Positions 1-7,946 of a stretch of 36,572 nucleotides of DNA are shown here, piece after piece. The position numbers and the translations under genes were made by a program. Position 1 is the stretch's first letter. Each line of letters opens with the position of its first letter. The notes under the pieces were generated by a model. That model ran no database searches and was not told the origin of the DNA. It worked only from the letters and a program-made list of their open reading frames with translations. This DNA comes from Tetragenococcus solitarius NBRC 100494 (GTDB lineage: Bacteria > Bacillota > Bacilli > Lactobacillales > Enterococcaceae): assembly GCF_001544195.1 (NCBI RefSeq), contig NZ_BCPY01000023.1, positions 1 to 36,572 on the forward strand. The letters are read 5' to 3'.

Positions 1-264
1 AAATTTTGGTTCGAAATAATACAGTTAGCATACAAATAAACAAAACAACTTTCTTACTACACAACGTTCAAGCATTCCCAATTTTATTCTCCTTATAACC
101 CCCTTTGCTTCAAAAAATTTGTTCATAACTATTCAACATTTTTACAATGTTTTCTTATTTCTTACACGTAAAGATGATTTAGTTTTTGTAGCATTGAAAC
201 TTTCAGGTATGACGCCCCCCGTTTTTTATTTTAAAAACTATTTTTCCCCTTTAGTATTGATTTA

Positions 265-273
265 TGCTATACT
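265..273 (+). promoter_or_regulatory. Extended -10 promoter of a possible short transcript
   Basis: TG-n-TATACT matches an extended -10 element; no good -35 is visible at the usual spacing. Transcription would begin near 280 and run into the hairpin at 458-487, giving an RNA of about 215 nt. No ORF in that stretch has a ribosome site. Confidence 0.4.
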
Positions 274-279
274 AGAAAC

Positions 280-499
280 ATGCGAAAAATATTTTTATGC
301 AATAATTTGATTTATTTTTTTGAAGTTTATTTACACTGGCGTAACTTAAGCGTTACAAGGGTATATTAGTAGGTTAGGGAATATATCGTTTAAATGAGAA
401 ATAGTTAATTTTGAGCAATAGTCTCATCAACTTTAAATAATGAATATTGATTAGTTAGATAGCCTTCTCACAACTGAGGAGGCTATCGTTTATTTTTCT
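280..499 (+). ncRNA. Candidate small RNA (or short untranslated transcript)
   Basis: The interval lies between an extended -10 promoter (265-273) and a strong intrinsic terminator (458-499). It contains no ORF with a Shine-Dalgarno site. A small inverted repeat, GTAAC-ttaagc-GTTAC, lies near 341-356. I do not recognise it as a known RNA family. It could also be the 5' remnant of a lost gene. The 960 bases upstream of the first real gene otherwise hold only AT-rich sequence and a doubtful ORF on the other strand. Confidence 0.3.
458..499 (+). terminator. Intrinsic terminator of the candidate short transcript
   Basis: GATAGCC and GGCTATC form the stem base, extended inward by CTC/GAG around a short loop, and are followed by GTTTATTTTTCTT. 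No protein-coding gene ends just upstream on this strand. Confidence 0.7.
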
Positions 500-558
500 T
501 CCATTTTTTATTATGCAACTCAAATTTTCTCTAGAAGCAAAATAGTTAACTACTCTTT

Positions 559-717
559 TTAAATTTCAAAAACTATATCTTGGTGATATTCAGTTTCTAA
601 ACAGTAACTATCCTTACGCTTCAGAAGGTAAGAGGCAAAAGTGGAACTTTCACAATCACCTTCTTTGATCTGATAGTTGCCAAATCGTAATAGCCTACGT
701 CTTATTTTTAGATACAT
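559..717 (-). CDS. Possible 52-residue ORF or gene remnant, unrecognised
   Basis: An uninterrupted minus-strand frame reads ATG TAT CTA AAA ATA AGA ... to TAA and encodes a basic, mixed-composition peptide that begins MYLKIRRRLLRFGNYQIKEG. It does not look like random AT-rich translation. However, there is no clear ribosome site before the ATG, and the frame is closed by a stop a few codons upstream. It may be a degraded gene end rather than a living gene. No function is suggested. Confidence 0.22.
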   Translation of the reverse strand: MYLKIRRRLLRFGNYQIKEGDCESSTFASYLLKRKDSYCLETEYHQDIVFEI

Positions 718-921
718 TAAAAGAAACAACTCGCAACACTGTTAAATTTTATGCAAAAAGATATGATGAATTAAAATTTCAGATAACTATATATTTTATT
801 TTTATGTCGATAGAACCTTAGACCTTCAAAAAATTTAGATTAAAAAATAACAAGCAACAAAAATTTTAATATTTATTTCGTTATTTTTTAGAAAAAACAG
901 CTCTGCACAGGTACTTCTGTG

Positions 922-930
922 TGATATAAT
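922..930 (+). promoter_or_regulatory. Extended -10 promoter of the lipoprotein gene
   Basis: TG-A-TATAAT, a consensus extended -10, lies about 30 bases before the lipoprotein start, with AGGAG at about 949-953 as its ribosome site. The -35 region is poor, as often seen with extended -10 promoters. Confidence 0.6.
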
Positions 931-959
931 GTCTGTAATTAATTTTTAGGAGTGTTAAA

Positions 960-1607
960 ATGAAAAAAGTTTTGTTAGGTAGTTTGTTGGTATGTACGTT
1001 AAGCTTAGTTGCTTGTTCAAATAATGGCGACGAAGAAGATACCACCGCTGCAAGTACAGAAAGCAAAACAGAAGTAACAGCAGCAGGGTATGAAGAAGAA
1101 GGTCAAGATGTAGCTGAGATGTCTTTTAAAGACGGTAAGCTGGAAACAGACTATATGAAAATGTCCATCGACAAAACGCAAGTCGCACATGATAATACAA
1201 TGGACGAAGACGGGTTAGTTATTTGGTATACAATAGAAAATACTTCTGAAGATAACATCGTTCCATCGGAGGAATGGTATTTGTTTACTGCAAAACAACA
1301 GGATGATTCAACAGAATACAATCTTACAGATGATATAGGATATTTTAATTCTGCTGAAGCGTTATATCCCACGGAAGACGAAAATGGAGAATTTGTTGAC
1401 GATGCCTCATGGGATGAAGCAGATGCAAATCAAACCGAATTCAGAAATGAATATGAAGAACCCGCTGACAATGAATTACTTCCTGGAAAATCAAAACAAT
1501 TTGCTACTGGAATCAATTTAAATAACACGGAAAAACCAGTGATAATTCAGGTTGGAGAAGAATTCCCTACAAGTAACAATGAAGAGTATAAGATTAATTT
1601 AAATTAA
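960..1607 (+). CDS. DUF5067-like lipoprotein
   Basis: This is a secreted lipoprotein of 215 residues. A lysine-start signal peptide with a hydrophobic stretch ends in the lipobox LVAC, with the lipidated cysteine at residue 19. A short acidic, Ser/Thr-rich linker (about 20-60) follows. The remaining domain, with an IWYTIENTSEDN strand pattern, resembles the DUF5067 immunoglobulin-like fold common in lipoproteins of Lactobacillales. The protein is strongly acidic, which may suit a salt-tolerant host (inference). The ATG is preceded by AGGAG and its own extended -10 promoter. It is followed 113 bases later by a small membrane protein on the same strand. Its ligand and function are unknown. Confidence 0.8.
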   Translation: MKKVLLGSLLVCTLSLVACSNNGDEEDTTAASTESKTEVTAAGYEEEGQDVAEMSFKDGKLETDYMKMSIDKTQVAHDNTMDEDGLVIWYTIENTSEDNIVPSEEWYLFTAKQQDDSTEYNLTDDIGYFNSAEALYPTEDENGEFVDDASWDEADANQTEFRNEYEEPADNELLPGKSKQFATGINLNNTEKPVIIQVGEEFPTSNNEEYKINLN

Positions 1608-1720
1608 AGAGGTTGGTTTTAAAAGAGGTGTTGCTGTCGATCAACTGATAATTTTATTGGTATAGTTGATTATAATGTTACATTTGGATTAATTTAATAT
1701 ATTACGAGGAGAATGTTGAG

Positions 1721-2098
1721 ATGAAAACTACGAAATTAGTTGCAGGTATTTTAATGATTGTGTTATCAGTGTTTATTCTTTTCCAATCTACAGTGGCCGG
1801 ATTGGGAAATGCTCTAAGTGGTAATGGTGAAACTGGAGGCTCTGGAGGCATGATTACAGCTATTATTTACTTAACGACAGGTATAGTATATATAGCTACG
1901 AAATCAAACAAGAAAATGACAGCTGATATTATAAATATGATTTTACTTTTAATAGCATGGTTATCTGCTATTTCTAACGCTGGAAGTTATAGTGATTTAA
2001 CAGTTTGGGGCTGGTTAGCTTTCATCATTGGTATTGGCTTTTTTGTTTGGCATATATTTGCAAATCGTAAAACTAAGAGCACTCAAGAACTTCAATAA
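1721..2098 (+). CDS. Small four-helix membrane protein, function unknown
   Basis: This 125-residue protein has four predicted membrane segments at about 5-27, 45-60, 68-86 and 95-113. A Gly/Ser-rich loop (about 29-44) lies between the first two, and the C-terminal tail is basic. No catalytic motif is visible. It resembles the many small uncharacterised membrane proteins of lactic acid bacteria. The ATG has a GAGGAG site about 9 bases upstream. A TATAAT at 1671-1676 suggests it has its own promoter rather than relying on the lipoprotein gene. A strong bidirectional terminator follows at 2135-2165. Confidence 0.65.
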   Translation: MKTTKLVAGILMIVLSVFILFQSTVAGLGNALSGNGETGGSGGMITAIIYLTTGIVYIATKSNKKMTADIINMILLLIAWLSAISNAGSYSDLTVWGWLAFIIGIGFFVWHIFANRKTKSTQELQ

Positions 2099-2134
2099 TA
2101 AAATACGTAAAGATTAAAAACATTCAACAAGAAT

Positions 2135-2165
2135 AAAAAAGGCGCTCATTTTGAGCGCCTTTTTT
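2135..2165. terminator. Bidirectional intrinsic terminator
   Basis: A perfect GGCGCTC/GAGCGCC stem with a 5-base loop is flanked by an A-run on the left and a T-run on the right. It can stop transcription of the membrane protein gene (+) and of pgi (-), which converge here. Confidence 0.9.
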
Positions 2166-2242
2166 GTGATGTAGCACAGATTTTCTATAACAGCGTACAT
2201 GCTTTGTACACAGTTAACTTTAAAATACATTTAAACGTTGAT

Positions 2243-3589
2243 TTATAAACGTTTGTTCAGCTCATCAGCCAAGTCTTCAAAGCCGGGTTTGCCTAGTAAA
2301 GCAAACATGTTTTTCTTATAAGCTTCTACGCCGGGTTGGTCAAATGGGTTAACACCATTTAAGTAGCCTGAAATTCCAACAGTAATTTCAAAGAAATACA
2401 TGGTATAACCTAATGTATACTCGTCCATTTCTGGGATTTTTAATAGTAAATTAGGAACGTTCCCATCTGTATGAGCCAACAAAGTTCCTTCAAAGGCTTT
2501 TGTATTTACAAAGTCAATTTCTTTGCCTTGTAAGTAACCTAATCCATCTAAATCGGATTCTTGTTTTGGAATAGAAACACTTTTCCGTGGTTTTTCTACT
2601 TTTACAACAGTTTCAAATACATTCCGTGTACCATCTTGAATCGTTTGGCCTACCGAGTGAAGATCTGTTGAAAAGTTCGCACTTGATGGATAAATTCCCT
2701 TTTGGTCTTTTCCTTCAGATTCACCGTATAATTGCTTCCACCATTCAGAGAAATATTGCATTCCTGGTTCATAGTTAACCAAAATTTCAATGGCTTTATC
2801 TTTACGGTGCAAAATATTACGCAAAGCAGCGTATTGGTAAGCTTCATTTTTCTTCAAATCTGGATCCATGTATGCTTTCCGAGCATCAGCCGCCCCTTGC
2901 ATTAAAGCGTCGATATCTGCGCCACTAACCGCAATAGGCAATAAACCAACAGGGGTTAATACAGTAAAACGTCCGCCAACATCATCTGGAATGACAAAAG
3001 TTTCCCAACCTTGTGCATCGGCTTCTTCTTTTACAGCACCTTTTTGACGATCTGTCGTCGCATAAATTCGTTTATTGGCTTCATTTTCACCATACTTATT
3101 AATCAATAATTCTTTAAATACTCGGAATGCGATTGCTGGTTCGGTAGTTGTTCCTGATTTTGAAATAACATTTACAGAAAAATCACGATCACCTATCATT
3201 TCAATCAAATCTGCAAGATAGGTGGAAGAAATAGAATTACCCGCAAAAACCACTTGTGGTGCCTTTCGTTGTTCTTTTGGTAACGCATTATAAAATGAAT
3301 GTTGTAAAAACTCAATAGCTGCGCGAGCTCCTAAATAAGAACCACCAATACCAATGACAACTAAAACCTCAGAATCGGATTGAATTTTTTCTGCAGCCTT
3401 TTTGACGCGAGCAAATTCTTCTTTGTCATAGTTTTCTGGTAAATCAATCCATCCTAAGAAATCATTACCAGCGCCTGTACCGTTTCTTAACGCTTTGTCT
3501 GCTGCAGTCACTTGGTTTTGCATATAATCAAGTTCATGTTCGCTAACAAAGGGAGTTACTTTTGAATAATCAAATGAAATATGTCCCAT
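2243..3589 (-). CDS. pgi: Glucose-6-phosphate isomerase
   Basis: This cytoplasmic glycolytic enzyme interconverts glucose-6-phosphate and fructose-6-phosphate. At 448 residues it has the usual length for the Firmicute PGI branch. Visible landmarks are [14 protein letters not shown] in the first SIS domain, [13 protein letters not shown] for phosphate binding, [11 protein letters not shown], and the C-terminal [10 protein letters not shown] with its catalytic lysine. The ATG is preceded by AAGGAGGAGG. The next gene upstream on this strand is gdhA. The 86-base gap is nearly filled by a perfect palindrome (3608-3648) that ends next to this ribosome site, leaving little room for a separate promoter. 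Confidence 0.97.
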   Translation of the reverse strand: MGHISFDYSKVTPFVSEHELDYMQNQVTAADKALRNGTGAGNDFLGWIDLPENYDKEEFARVKKAAEKIQSDSEVLVVIGIGGSYLGARAAIEFLQHSFYNALPKEQRKAPQVVFAGNSISSTYLADLIEMIGDRDFSVNVISKSGTTTEPAIAFRVFKELLINKYGENEANKRIYATTDRQKGAVKEEADAQGWETFVIPDDVGGRFTVLTPVGLLPIAVSGADIDALMQGAADARKAYMDPDLKKNEAYQYAALRNILHRKDKAIEILVNYEPGMQYFSEWWKQLYGESEGKDQKGIYPSSANFSTDLHSVGQTIQDGTRNVFETVVKVEKPRKSVSIPKQESDLDGLGYLQGKEIDFVNTKAFEGTLLAHTDGNVPNLLLKIPEMDEYTLGYTMYFFEITVGISGYLNGVNPFDQPGVEAYKKNMFALLGKPGFEDLADELNKRL

Positions 3590-3607
3590 GTTGCCTCCTC
3601 CTTATAA

Positions 3608-3648
3608 AAAAGTAAAGTAGTAATGTACATTACTACTTTACTTTTTTT
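3608..3648 (-). terminator. Palindromic terminator between gdhA and pgi
   Basis: AAAGTAAAGTAGTAATG and its exact complement meet at a central GTAC, making an almost loop-free palindrome with A- and T-runs at its two ends. On the minus strand it lies 28 bases after gdhA and is followed by T6 and then directly by the pgi ribosome site. It fits an intrinsic terminator for gdhA. It may also gate read-through into pgi. Confidence 0.7.
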
Positions 3649-3675
3649 ATCACTATTTTTCAAGTCATTGTTCTA

Positions 3676-5025
3676 CTAGACTAAACCTTGTTCGACCATC
3701 GCTTTTGCTACGTTGCTAAAACCGGCAATGTTTGCTCCTAGCATGAAATTGTTTTCCGATTCATACTCTCTAGCAGCGTTGCGTGTACTTTCGTAAATCT
3801 TCTTCATAATTGTATTTAGCTGTTTATCCACGTCGTCTTTTTCCCATTGCAAGCGTTGTGAGTTTTGACTCATTTCTAAGGCAGAAACCGCTACACCACC
3901 AGCATTTGCTGCTTTACCTGGGCAATAAGAAACTCCTTGGTCAATAAAGTATTCCGTTGCATCAATTAGACAAGGCATATTTGCTCCTTCAGCTATAACT
4001 TTCGCACCATTTTCTACGATATTTTGTGCTTTTTTCTTATCAATTTCGTTTTGTGTCGCACATGGGAAAGCTAAATCATAAGGAGCTTTTAAATCCCAGA
4101 CAGATTCATCTTTATGATACTCAGCTTGAGGACGTTTTTTCGCATAAGCTGTTAATCGATCCCGATCAACTTCTTTAACTTGTTTTAATAATGCTAAATC
4201 GATACCTTCTTTATCATAGATATAACCATTAGAATCAGAACAAGTAACTGCTTTAGCCCCTAATTCTTGTAATTTTTCAATAGCATAAATAGCGACATTC
4301 CCACTACCAGAAACAGCAACCGTTTTGTCTTTAAAGTTTTCGTTTTTATCAGCTAGTAAATGTTTAACAAAATATACTACACCATAACCAGTAGCTTCAG
4401 TACGACCTTTACTACCCCAGAAATCTAATGGTTTGCCTGTTAAAACACCTGCATCATATTGTTTTAAACGTTTATATGTTCCATACAAATAACCAATCTC
4501 ACGAGCCCCTACACCGATATCTCCTGCTGGGATATCCAAACTAGGACCAATATATTTGGATAATTCAGTCATAAAGCTTTGACAAAAGCGCATGATTTCA
4601 GCATCTGATTTTCCTTTAGGATCAAAGTCGCTACCGCCTTTACCTCCGCCTATAGGCAATCCGGTTAGACTATTTTTAAAAATTTGTTCAAAGGCCAAGA
4701 ATTTTAGAATACTTAAATTTACACTAGGGTGAAAACGTAGCCCGCCTTTATAGGGGCCTAAAGCCGAATTAAATTGGATACGGTACCCACGATTCACTCG
4801 CCAATTTCCTTTGTCATCTTGCCAAGGCACACGAAACTGCAAAATACGTTCTGGTTCAGTCAATAAAGATAATAAATTGTTCGCTTCATATTCAGGATGT
4901 TTTGCTAAAAAAGGCTCTACAGTAGACAAAAATTCATCTACTGCTTGTAAAAATTCCGTTTGATGCGGATCTTTATTATGAATTTCCTCTTGTACTGCCG
5001 TAATATAGTCACGTGTTTTTGTCAT
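3676..5025 (-). CDS. gdhA: NADP-type glutamate dehydrogenase
   Basis: The enzyme carries out reductive amination of 2-oxoglutarate to glutamate in the cytoplasm. It has 449 residues, as expected for the hexameric small-subunit family. The glutamate-binding region GPYKGGLRFHP carries Lys93, and the catalytic region LPIGGGKGGSDFDPKG carries Lys129. The Rossmann dinucleotide site is AVSGSGNVAIYAIEKL, where the residue after the glycine-rich loop is serine-like rather than acidic (CSDSNG), favouring NADP. The ATG is preceded by AAGGAGG. A TATAAT-like -10 lies near 5078-5083. It is probably monocistronic, with the terminator at 3608-3648 after it and a long inverted repeat (5182-5244) before it. 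Confidence 0.96.
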   Translation of the reverse strand: MTKTRDYITAVQEEIHNKDPHQTEFLQAVDEFLSTVEPFLAKHPEYEANNLLSLLTEPERILQFRVPWQDDKGNWRVNRGYRIQFNSALGPYKGGLRFHPSVNLSILKFLAFEQIFKNSLTGLPIGGGKGGSDFDPKGKSDAEIMRFCQSFMTELSKYIGPSLDIPAGDIGVGAREIGYLYGTYKRLKQYDAGVLTGKPLDFWGSKGRTEATGYGVVYFVKHLLADKNENFKDKTVAVSGSGNVAIYAIEKLQELGAKAVTCSDSNGYIYDKEGIDLALLKQVKEVDRDRLTAYAKKRPQAEYHKDESVWDLKAPYDLAFPCATQNEIDKKKAQNIVENGAKVIAEGANMPCLIDATEYFIDQGVSYCPGKAANAGGVAVSALEMSQNSQRLQWEKDDVDKQLNTIMKKIYESTRNAAREYESENNFMLGANIAGFSNVAKAMVEQGLV

Positions 5026-5181
5026 AAAAATGCCTCCTTATATTTCTTTCTTATTCTAGCAGAAAAAATTTTTATATGCATTATATTTTTGTAATTTTCA
5101 AAAAATTTTCTTAAAATGAAAGATCGAGTAAACTATTTTCCAAAAAATAAACAAACACGCTCCATACCCTTCAATAGACCT

Positions 5182-5244
5182 TTTAGCTAAACATTTATTT
5201 TCAGTACATGAAAACACCTTATGTACTGAAAATAAATGGCTAAA
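5182..5244. repeat. Long AT-rich inverted repeat, 18-bp perfect arms
   Basis: CATTTATTTTCAGTACAT (5192-5209) and its exact complement (5221-5238) flank an 11-base loop. The pairing resumes outside with TTTAGC/GCTAAA after a 4-base bulge. It sits between the end of ybaK and the gdhA promoter. No T-run follows on the minus strand, so it is not a standard terminator. It could be an RNA stability hairpin or a small mobile repeat. Confidence 0.6.
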
Positions 5245-5258
5245 CCGAACTTTGTGCT

Positions 5259-5744
5259 TTATGTTGTAATCTCGGCAAACATCCCATTGACTATATTTGC
5301 TAAATCTTCTGGTGACAGCTCAATCTGTAAACCACGCTTACCTGCTGAAACTAAAATTGAAGCAAAATTTTTTGCAGATTGATCGATGTAAGTTGGAAAC
5401 TTCTTCTTCATTCCGATTGGCGAGCAGCCACCTCTAATATAGCCTGTTGTTTTTTCCAAATCTTTTAAATGTAACATTTCAACTTTTTTATTCTGACTCG
5501 CCTTTGCAATTTTTTTTAAATCTAATTCTTGATCTCCTGGAACCACAGCGACGAGTGCCCCTGTTTTATTCCCTACTGCTACTAGTGTTTTAAAGATTTT
5601 TTCAAGATTTTGATTGAGCTCAAAAGCCACATGTTCGGCGCTCAACTGCTCTTCATTCCAAGAATATTCATATTCTTTATAAGAAATATTATGTTGTTCA
5701 ATGAGACGTATTGCATTGGTTTTTTCTTTTTTCTTCTTACTCAA
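5259..5744 (-). CDS. ybaK: YbaK-type Cys-tRNA(Pro) deacylase
   Basis: This is a trans-editing enzyme of the YbaK/ProX family that hydrolyses Cys-tRNA(Pro) mischarged by prolyl-tRNA synthetase. Its 161 residues span the single aminoacyl-editing domain. Typical features are the KTLVA segment in strand 2, VVPGDQELDLKKIAKA, and the GYIRGGCSPIG motif that forms part of the substrate pocket. The start is TTG, preceded by TTAGGAG at a good distance; the next in-frame ATG would cut the domain. It is the third gene of a likely operon, 43 bases after aroD. The specific editing substrate is inferred from the family. Confidence 0.9.
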   Translation of the reverse strand: MSKKKKEKTNAIRLIEQHNISYKEYEYSWNEEQLSAEHVAFELNQNLEKIFKTLVAVGNKTGALVAVVPGDQELDLKKIAKASQNKKVEMLHLKDLEKTTGYIRGGCSPIGMKKKFPTYIDQSAKNFASILVSAGKRGLQIELSPEDLANIVNGMFAEITT

Positions 5745-5787
5745 TTGCTCTACTCCTAATGATTTTTTCTAGAACTAAACAAACTGC

Positions 5788-6549
5788 TTAGTCCTTTTTT
5801 AAGTGTAAAGTCTCTAAAATAAATTGTAATTCTTCGATGGGAATTTGACCAGGAGCTGAAGTTTGGGCATCTTCTAAAGACCCAAAAGTCAAAACGGAAC
5901 CAGTAATTTCTCCAGTAATTCGAGAAACTTTTCCTAAATCTCCCATAGAAATCGTTGCAATAGGTAGTTGGTTAAAAGCTCTAGATTTTGAAACAATGTT
6001 CATCATCCGCAACACATCTTCTAAACTGTGAGGCATAGCAGCAATTTTTCCGATATCCGCTCCAAATTGGTTCATAACGCCTATACGATAGATCATTGTA
6101 GCATCTTCAGGAGTTTGATCATAATCATGACTGCTCATGATTATTTTTACTCCTTGAATTTTTAAGTCTTGGACAAATTTACGACCTAAAAATTCTACCT
6201 TGCCAAACTCTATATCGATCAAATCAATCATTTGCGTACTAGCTGCTGCTAAACATAAATCATGATACATTTTTAAAGAAACAGGCCAATTTCCGCCTTC
6301 TTCTACAGAACGGAATGTAAACAAAAGGATCTTTTCCGGCAGGATTCCTGCAATCATTTCCAATGTTTCCATCATATCATCAATTTCTTGACTTTCACTA
6401 AATAAATCTGCCCGCCACTCCACAATCTCAGCTATGGATTGCTTCGCGCGATTGGCTTGCTCTGCAATTTCTTCTGTTGTTTTTCCAGTAATGGGTACGC
6501 ACATTTTAGGCTGACCGTCACCAATTTTTACATTTTTTATCTCTAACAA
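5788..6549 (-). CDS. aroD: 3-Dehydroquinate dehydratase, type I
   Basis: The enzyme is the third step of the shikimate pathway (3-dehydroquinate to 3-dehydroshikimate) through a Schiff-base lysine. The type I signature is present: VEWRADLF near the start, MSSHDYDQTP with the catalytic histidine, and IGKIAAMPHS with the Schiff-base lysine. I place the start at TTG 6549, just after GGGGGTG, which gives 253 residues, the family norm, beginning next to LEIKNVKIGDG. A longer frame from TTG 6576 would overlap the methyltransferase gene by 14 bases and lacks a spaced ribosome site. It follows the rRNA methyltransferase gene by 13 bases and is probably co-transcribed with it and with ybaK. Confidence 0.93.
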   Translation of the reverse strand: MLEIKNVKIGDGQPKMCVPITGKTTEEIAEQANRAKQSIAEIVEWRADLFSESQEIDDMMETLEMIAGILPEKILLFTFRSVEEGGNWPVSLKMYHDLCLAAASTQMIDLIDIEFGKVEFLGRKFVQDLKIQGVKIIMSSHDYDQTPEDATMIYRIGVMNQFGADIGKIAAMPHSLEDVLRMMNIVSKSRAFNQLPIATISMGDLGKVSRITGEITGSVLTFGSLEDAQTSAPGQIPIEELQFILETLHLKKD

Positions 6550-6562
6550 AAAGACACCCCCG

Positions 6563-7732
6563 TTAATATTTTTCAATCTGATAAAAATAAACTTTCAAAT
6601 AATTTCCTTCAGAAAAAGCTGAATCAACAGCGTAATCCTCAGGAAGATCCAACTTTTTCGTTAATTTATAAGACACATTTTTCTTTTGTAAAGCTGTTTC
6701 AATCATTGCCCGAAACTTTTTAGGCGCAAGATTGGCAGCATTCGTCGATGCTATAATAGTCCCTTTATTGTTTAAAATCGCCACACTATCTTCAATGAGT
6801 TCTCCGTAATCTTTCACTACGCGAAAGACCTTCTTTTTATTTCTTGCAAAACTAGGAGGATCCAAAATAATACAATCAAATACTAGATTCTTTTTCTTTG
6901 CATACTTAAAATACTCAAATGTGTCCATTACACGAATCCATTGTTGGTCAAGAGGTATTTTGTTAGCGGCGAATTGTTCTTTTGTCTTTTTTAGGCTGCG
7001 TTTAGCTAAATCGACGCTTGTCGTACTTTTAGCTCCACCAGCAGCTGCTGCGACCGAAAAAGCTCCAGTATAACTAAACATATTCAAAACCTTCATATTT
7101 TTGGCAAATCCCGCCGCAAGAAGTCCTCTAACTTCACGTTGATCAAGAAAAATCCCCGTCATTAAACCCTCATTTAAATAGACTGCATAATTCAAATTAT
7201 TTTCTTTAATATAAAGCGGCTCTGGTGCATCGATTCCCAAAAGAAGTCTTGATTGGCTTTGATCTGTTTGAAAACGTAATTTTTCGTAAACACCTTTTAT
7301 TTCAGGAAAAACTTCTACAAAAGCAGCGATGATTTCTTCTTTTTTATTATGCAAAGTTTGGTTATACCAAGAAACCACAGCAAAATCACCATATTTATCT
7401 ACCGTCATGCCTCCTATACTGTCTCCTGCACCATTTACAAGACGAAAAGCATCTGTTTGCTTATCTTCATAATAAATATACCGCTTTTTTCTTGCTTGAA
7501 AAAAAAGTTCAACAAAAAAAGCGTGGTCAAGGGGGCGATTTTCTGTAGTTAAACTCCAGCCTACTCCATTGTTTTGCAAGCCGAGATACCCTTTAGCAAT
7601 AAACTTTCTTTGTTGGTCAACAAAAGTAAGCCATCGATTTTCTTTTATTGGCTCAAGCAAATCTTCTTTTTGTAACAACGGATAACCATGATTCAGCCGT
7701 TTTGCCGCTTGCTGAGTGATTTTTATTTCCAT
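6563..7732 (-). CDS. RlmI-like class I SAM-dependent rRNA methyltransferase
   Basis: This is a 389-residue protein of the PUA-plus-methyltransferase family that includes RlmI, which forms m5C at 23S rRNA position 1962 in E. coli. The N-terminal PUA-like domain covers about 1-70. The middle EEHP-like region carries LNEGLMTGIFLDQREVR. The SAM-binding motif I is VLNMFSYTGAFSVAAA, followed by SVDLAKRSL and the DPPSFAR motif IV. The ATG is preceded by AGGTG. It is the first gene of the group with aroD and ybaK. The exact rRNA target in this organism is inferred from family resemblance. Confidence 0.88.
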   Translation of the reverse strand: MEIKITQQAAKRLNHGYPLLQKEDLLEPIKENRWLTFVDQQRKFIAKGYLGLQNNGVGWSLTTENRPLDHAFFVELFFQARKKRYIYYEDKQTDAFRLVNGAGDSIGGMTVDKYGDFAVVSWYNQTLHNKKEEIIAAFVEVFPEIKGVYEKLRFQTDQSQSRLLLGIDAPEPLYIKENNLNYAVYLNEGLMTGIFLDQREVRGLLAAGFAKNMKVLNMFSYTGAFSVAAAAGGAKSTTSVDLAKRSLKKTKEQFAANKIPLDQQWIRVMDTFEYFKYAKKKNLVFDCIILDPPSFARNKKKVFRVVKDYGELIEDSVAILNNKGTIIASTNAANLAPKKFRAMIETALQKKNVSYKLTKKLDLPEDYAVDSAFSEGNYLKVYFYQIEKY

Positions 7733-7850
7733 ATATTCACCTATTTTTCATTGATTTCTTACAACCAAGTATACCAAATCCTCCATTTTTTGTCTTTTAG
7801 GAAAAAATTGATAAGAAAAACTTAATTTAGCCTCCATCTCTCCAATTTTA

Positions 7851-7879
7851 TTGACAGTCCAACAGGGAGTTAGTAGAAT
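7851..7879 (+). promoter_or_regulatory. Near-consensus vegetative promoter of ltaS
   Basis: TTGACA (7851-7856) is followed, after a spacer of exactly 17 bases, by TAGAAT (7874-7879). This is the best sigma-A promoter in the window. The predicted transcription start near 7886 places the true ltaS start downstream, at TTG 7947. Confidence 0.85.
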
Positions 7880-7946
7880 ATTATTGATGAATGAAAACTA
7901 TAGAAAATATTTTCATGGTGCACACCAGAAAGTGAGGAACAAACCT

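Noticed and set aside
1-118. A short minus-strand frame after AAGGAGAATAAAATTG
   Set aside because: The ribosome site is fair, but the TTG-started peptide is only 18 residues, has no visible promoter, and is rich in Cys and Leu as in chance AT-rich sequence.
119-310. A 63-codon plus-strand frame in the first 300 bases
   Set aside because: It starts without a ribosome site, is very rich in Phe and Leu as expected from T-rich non-coding sequence, and overlaps the promoter at 265-273.
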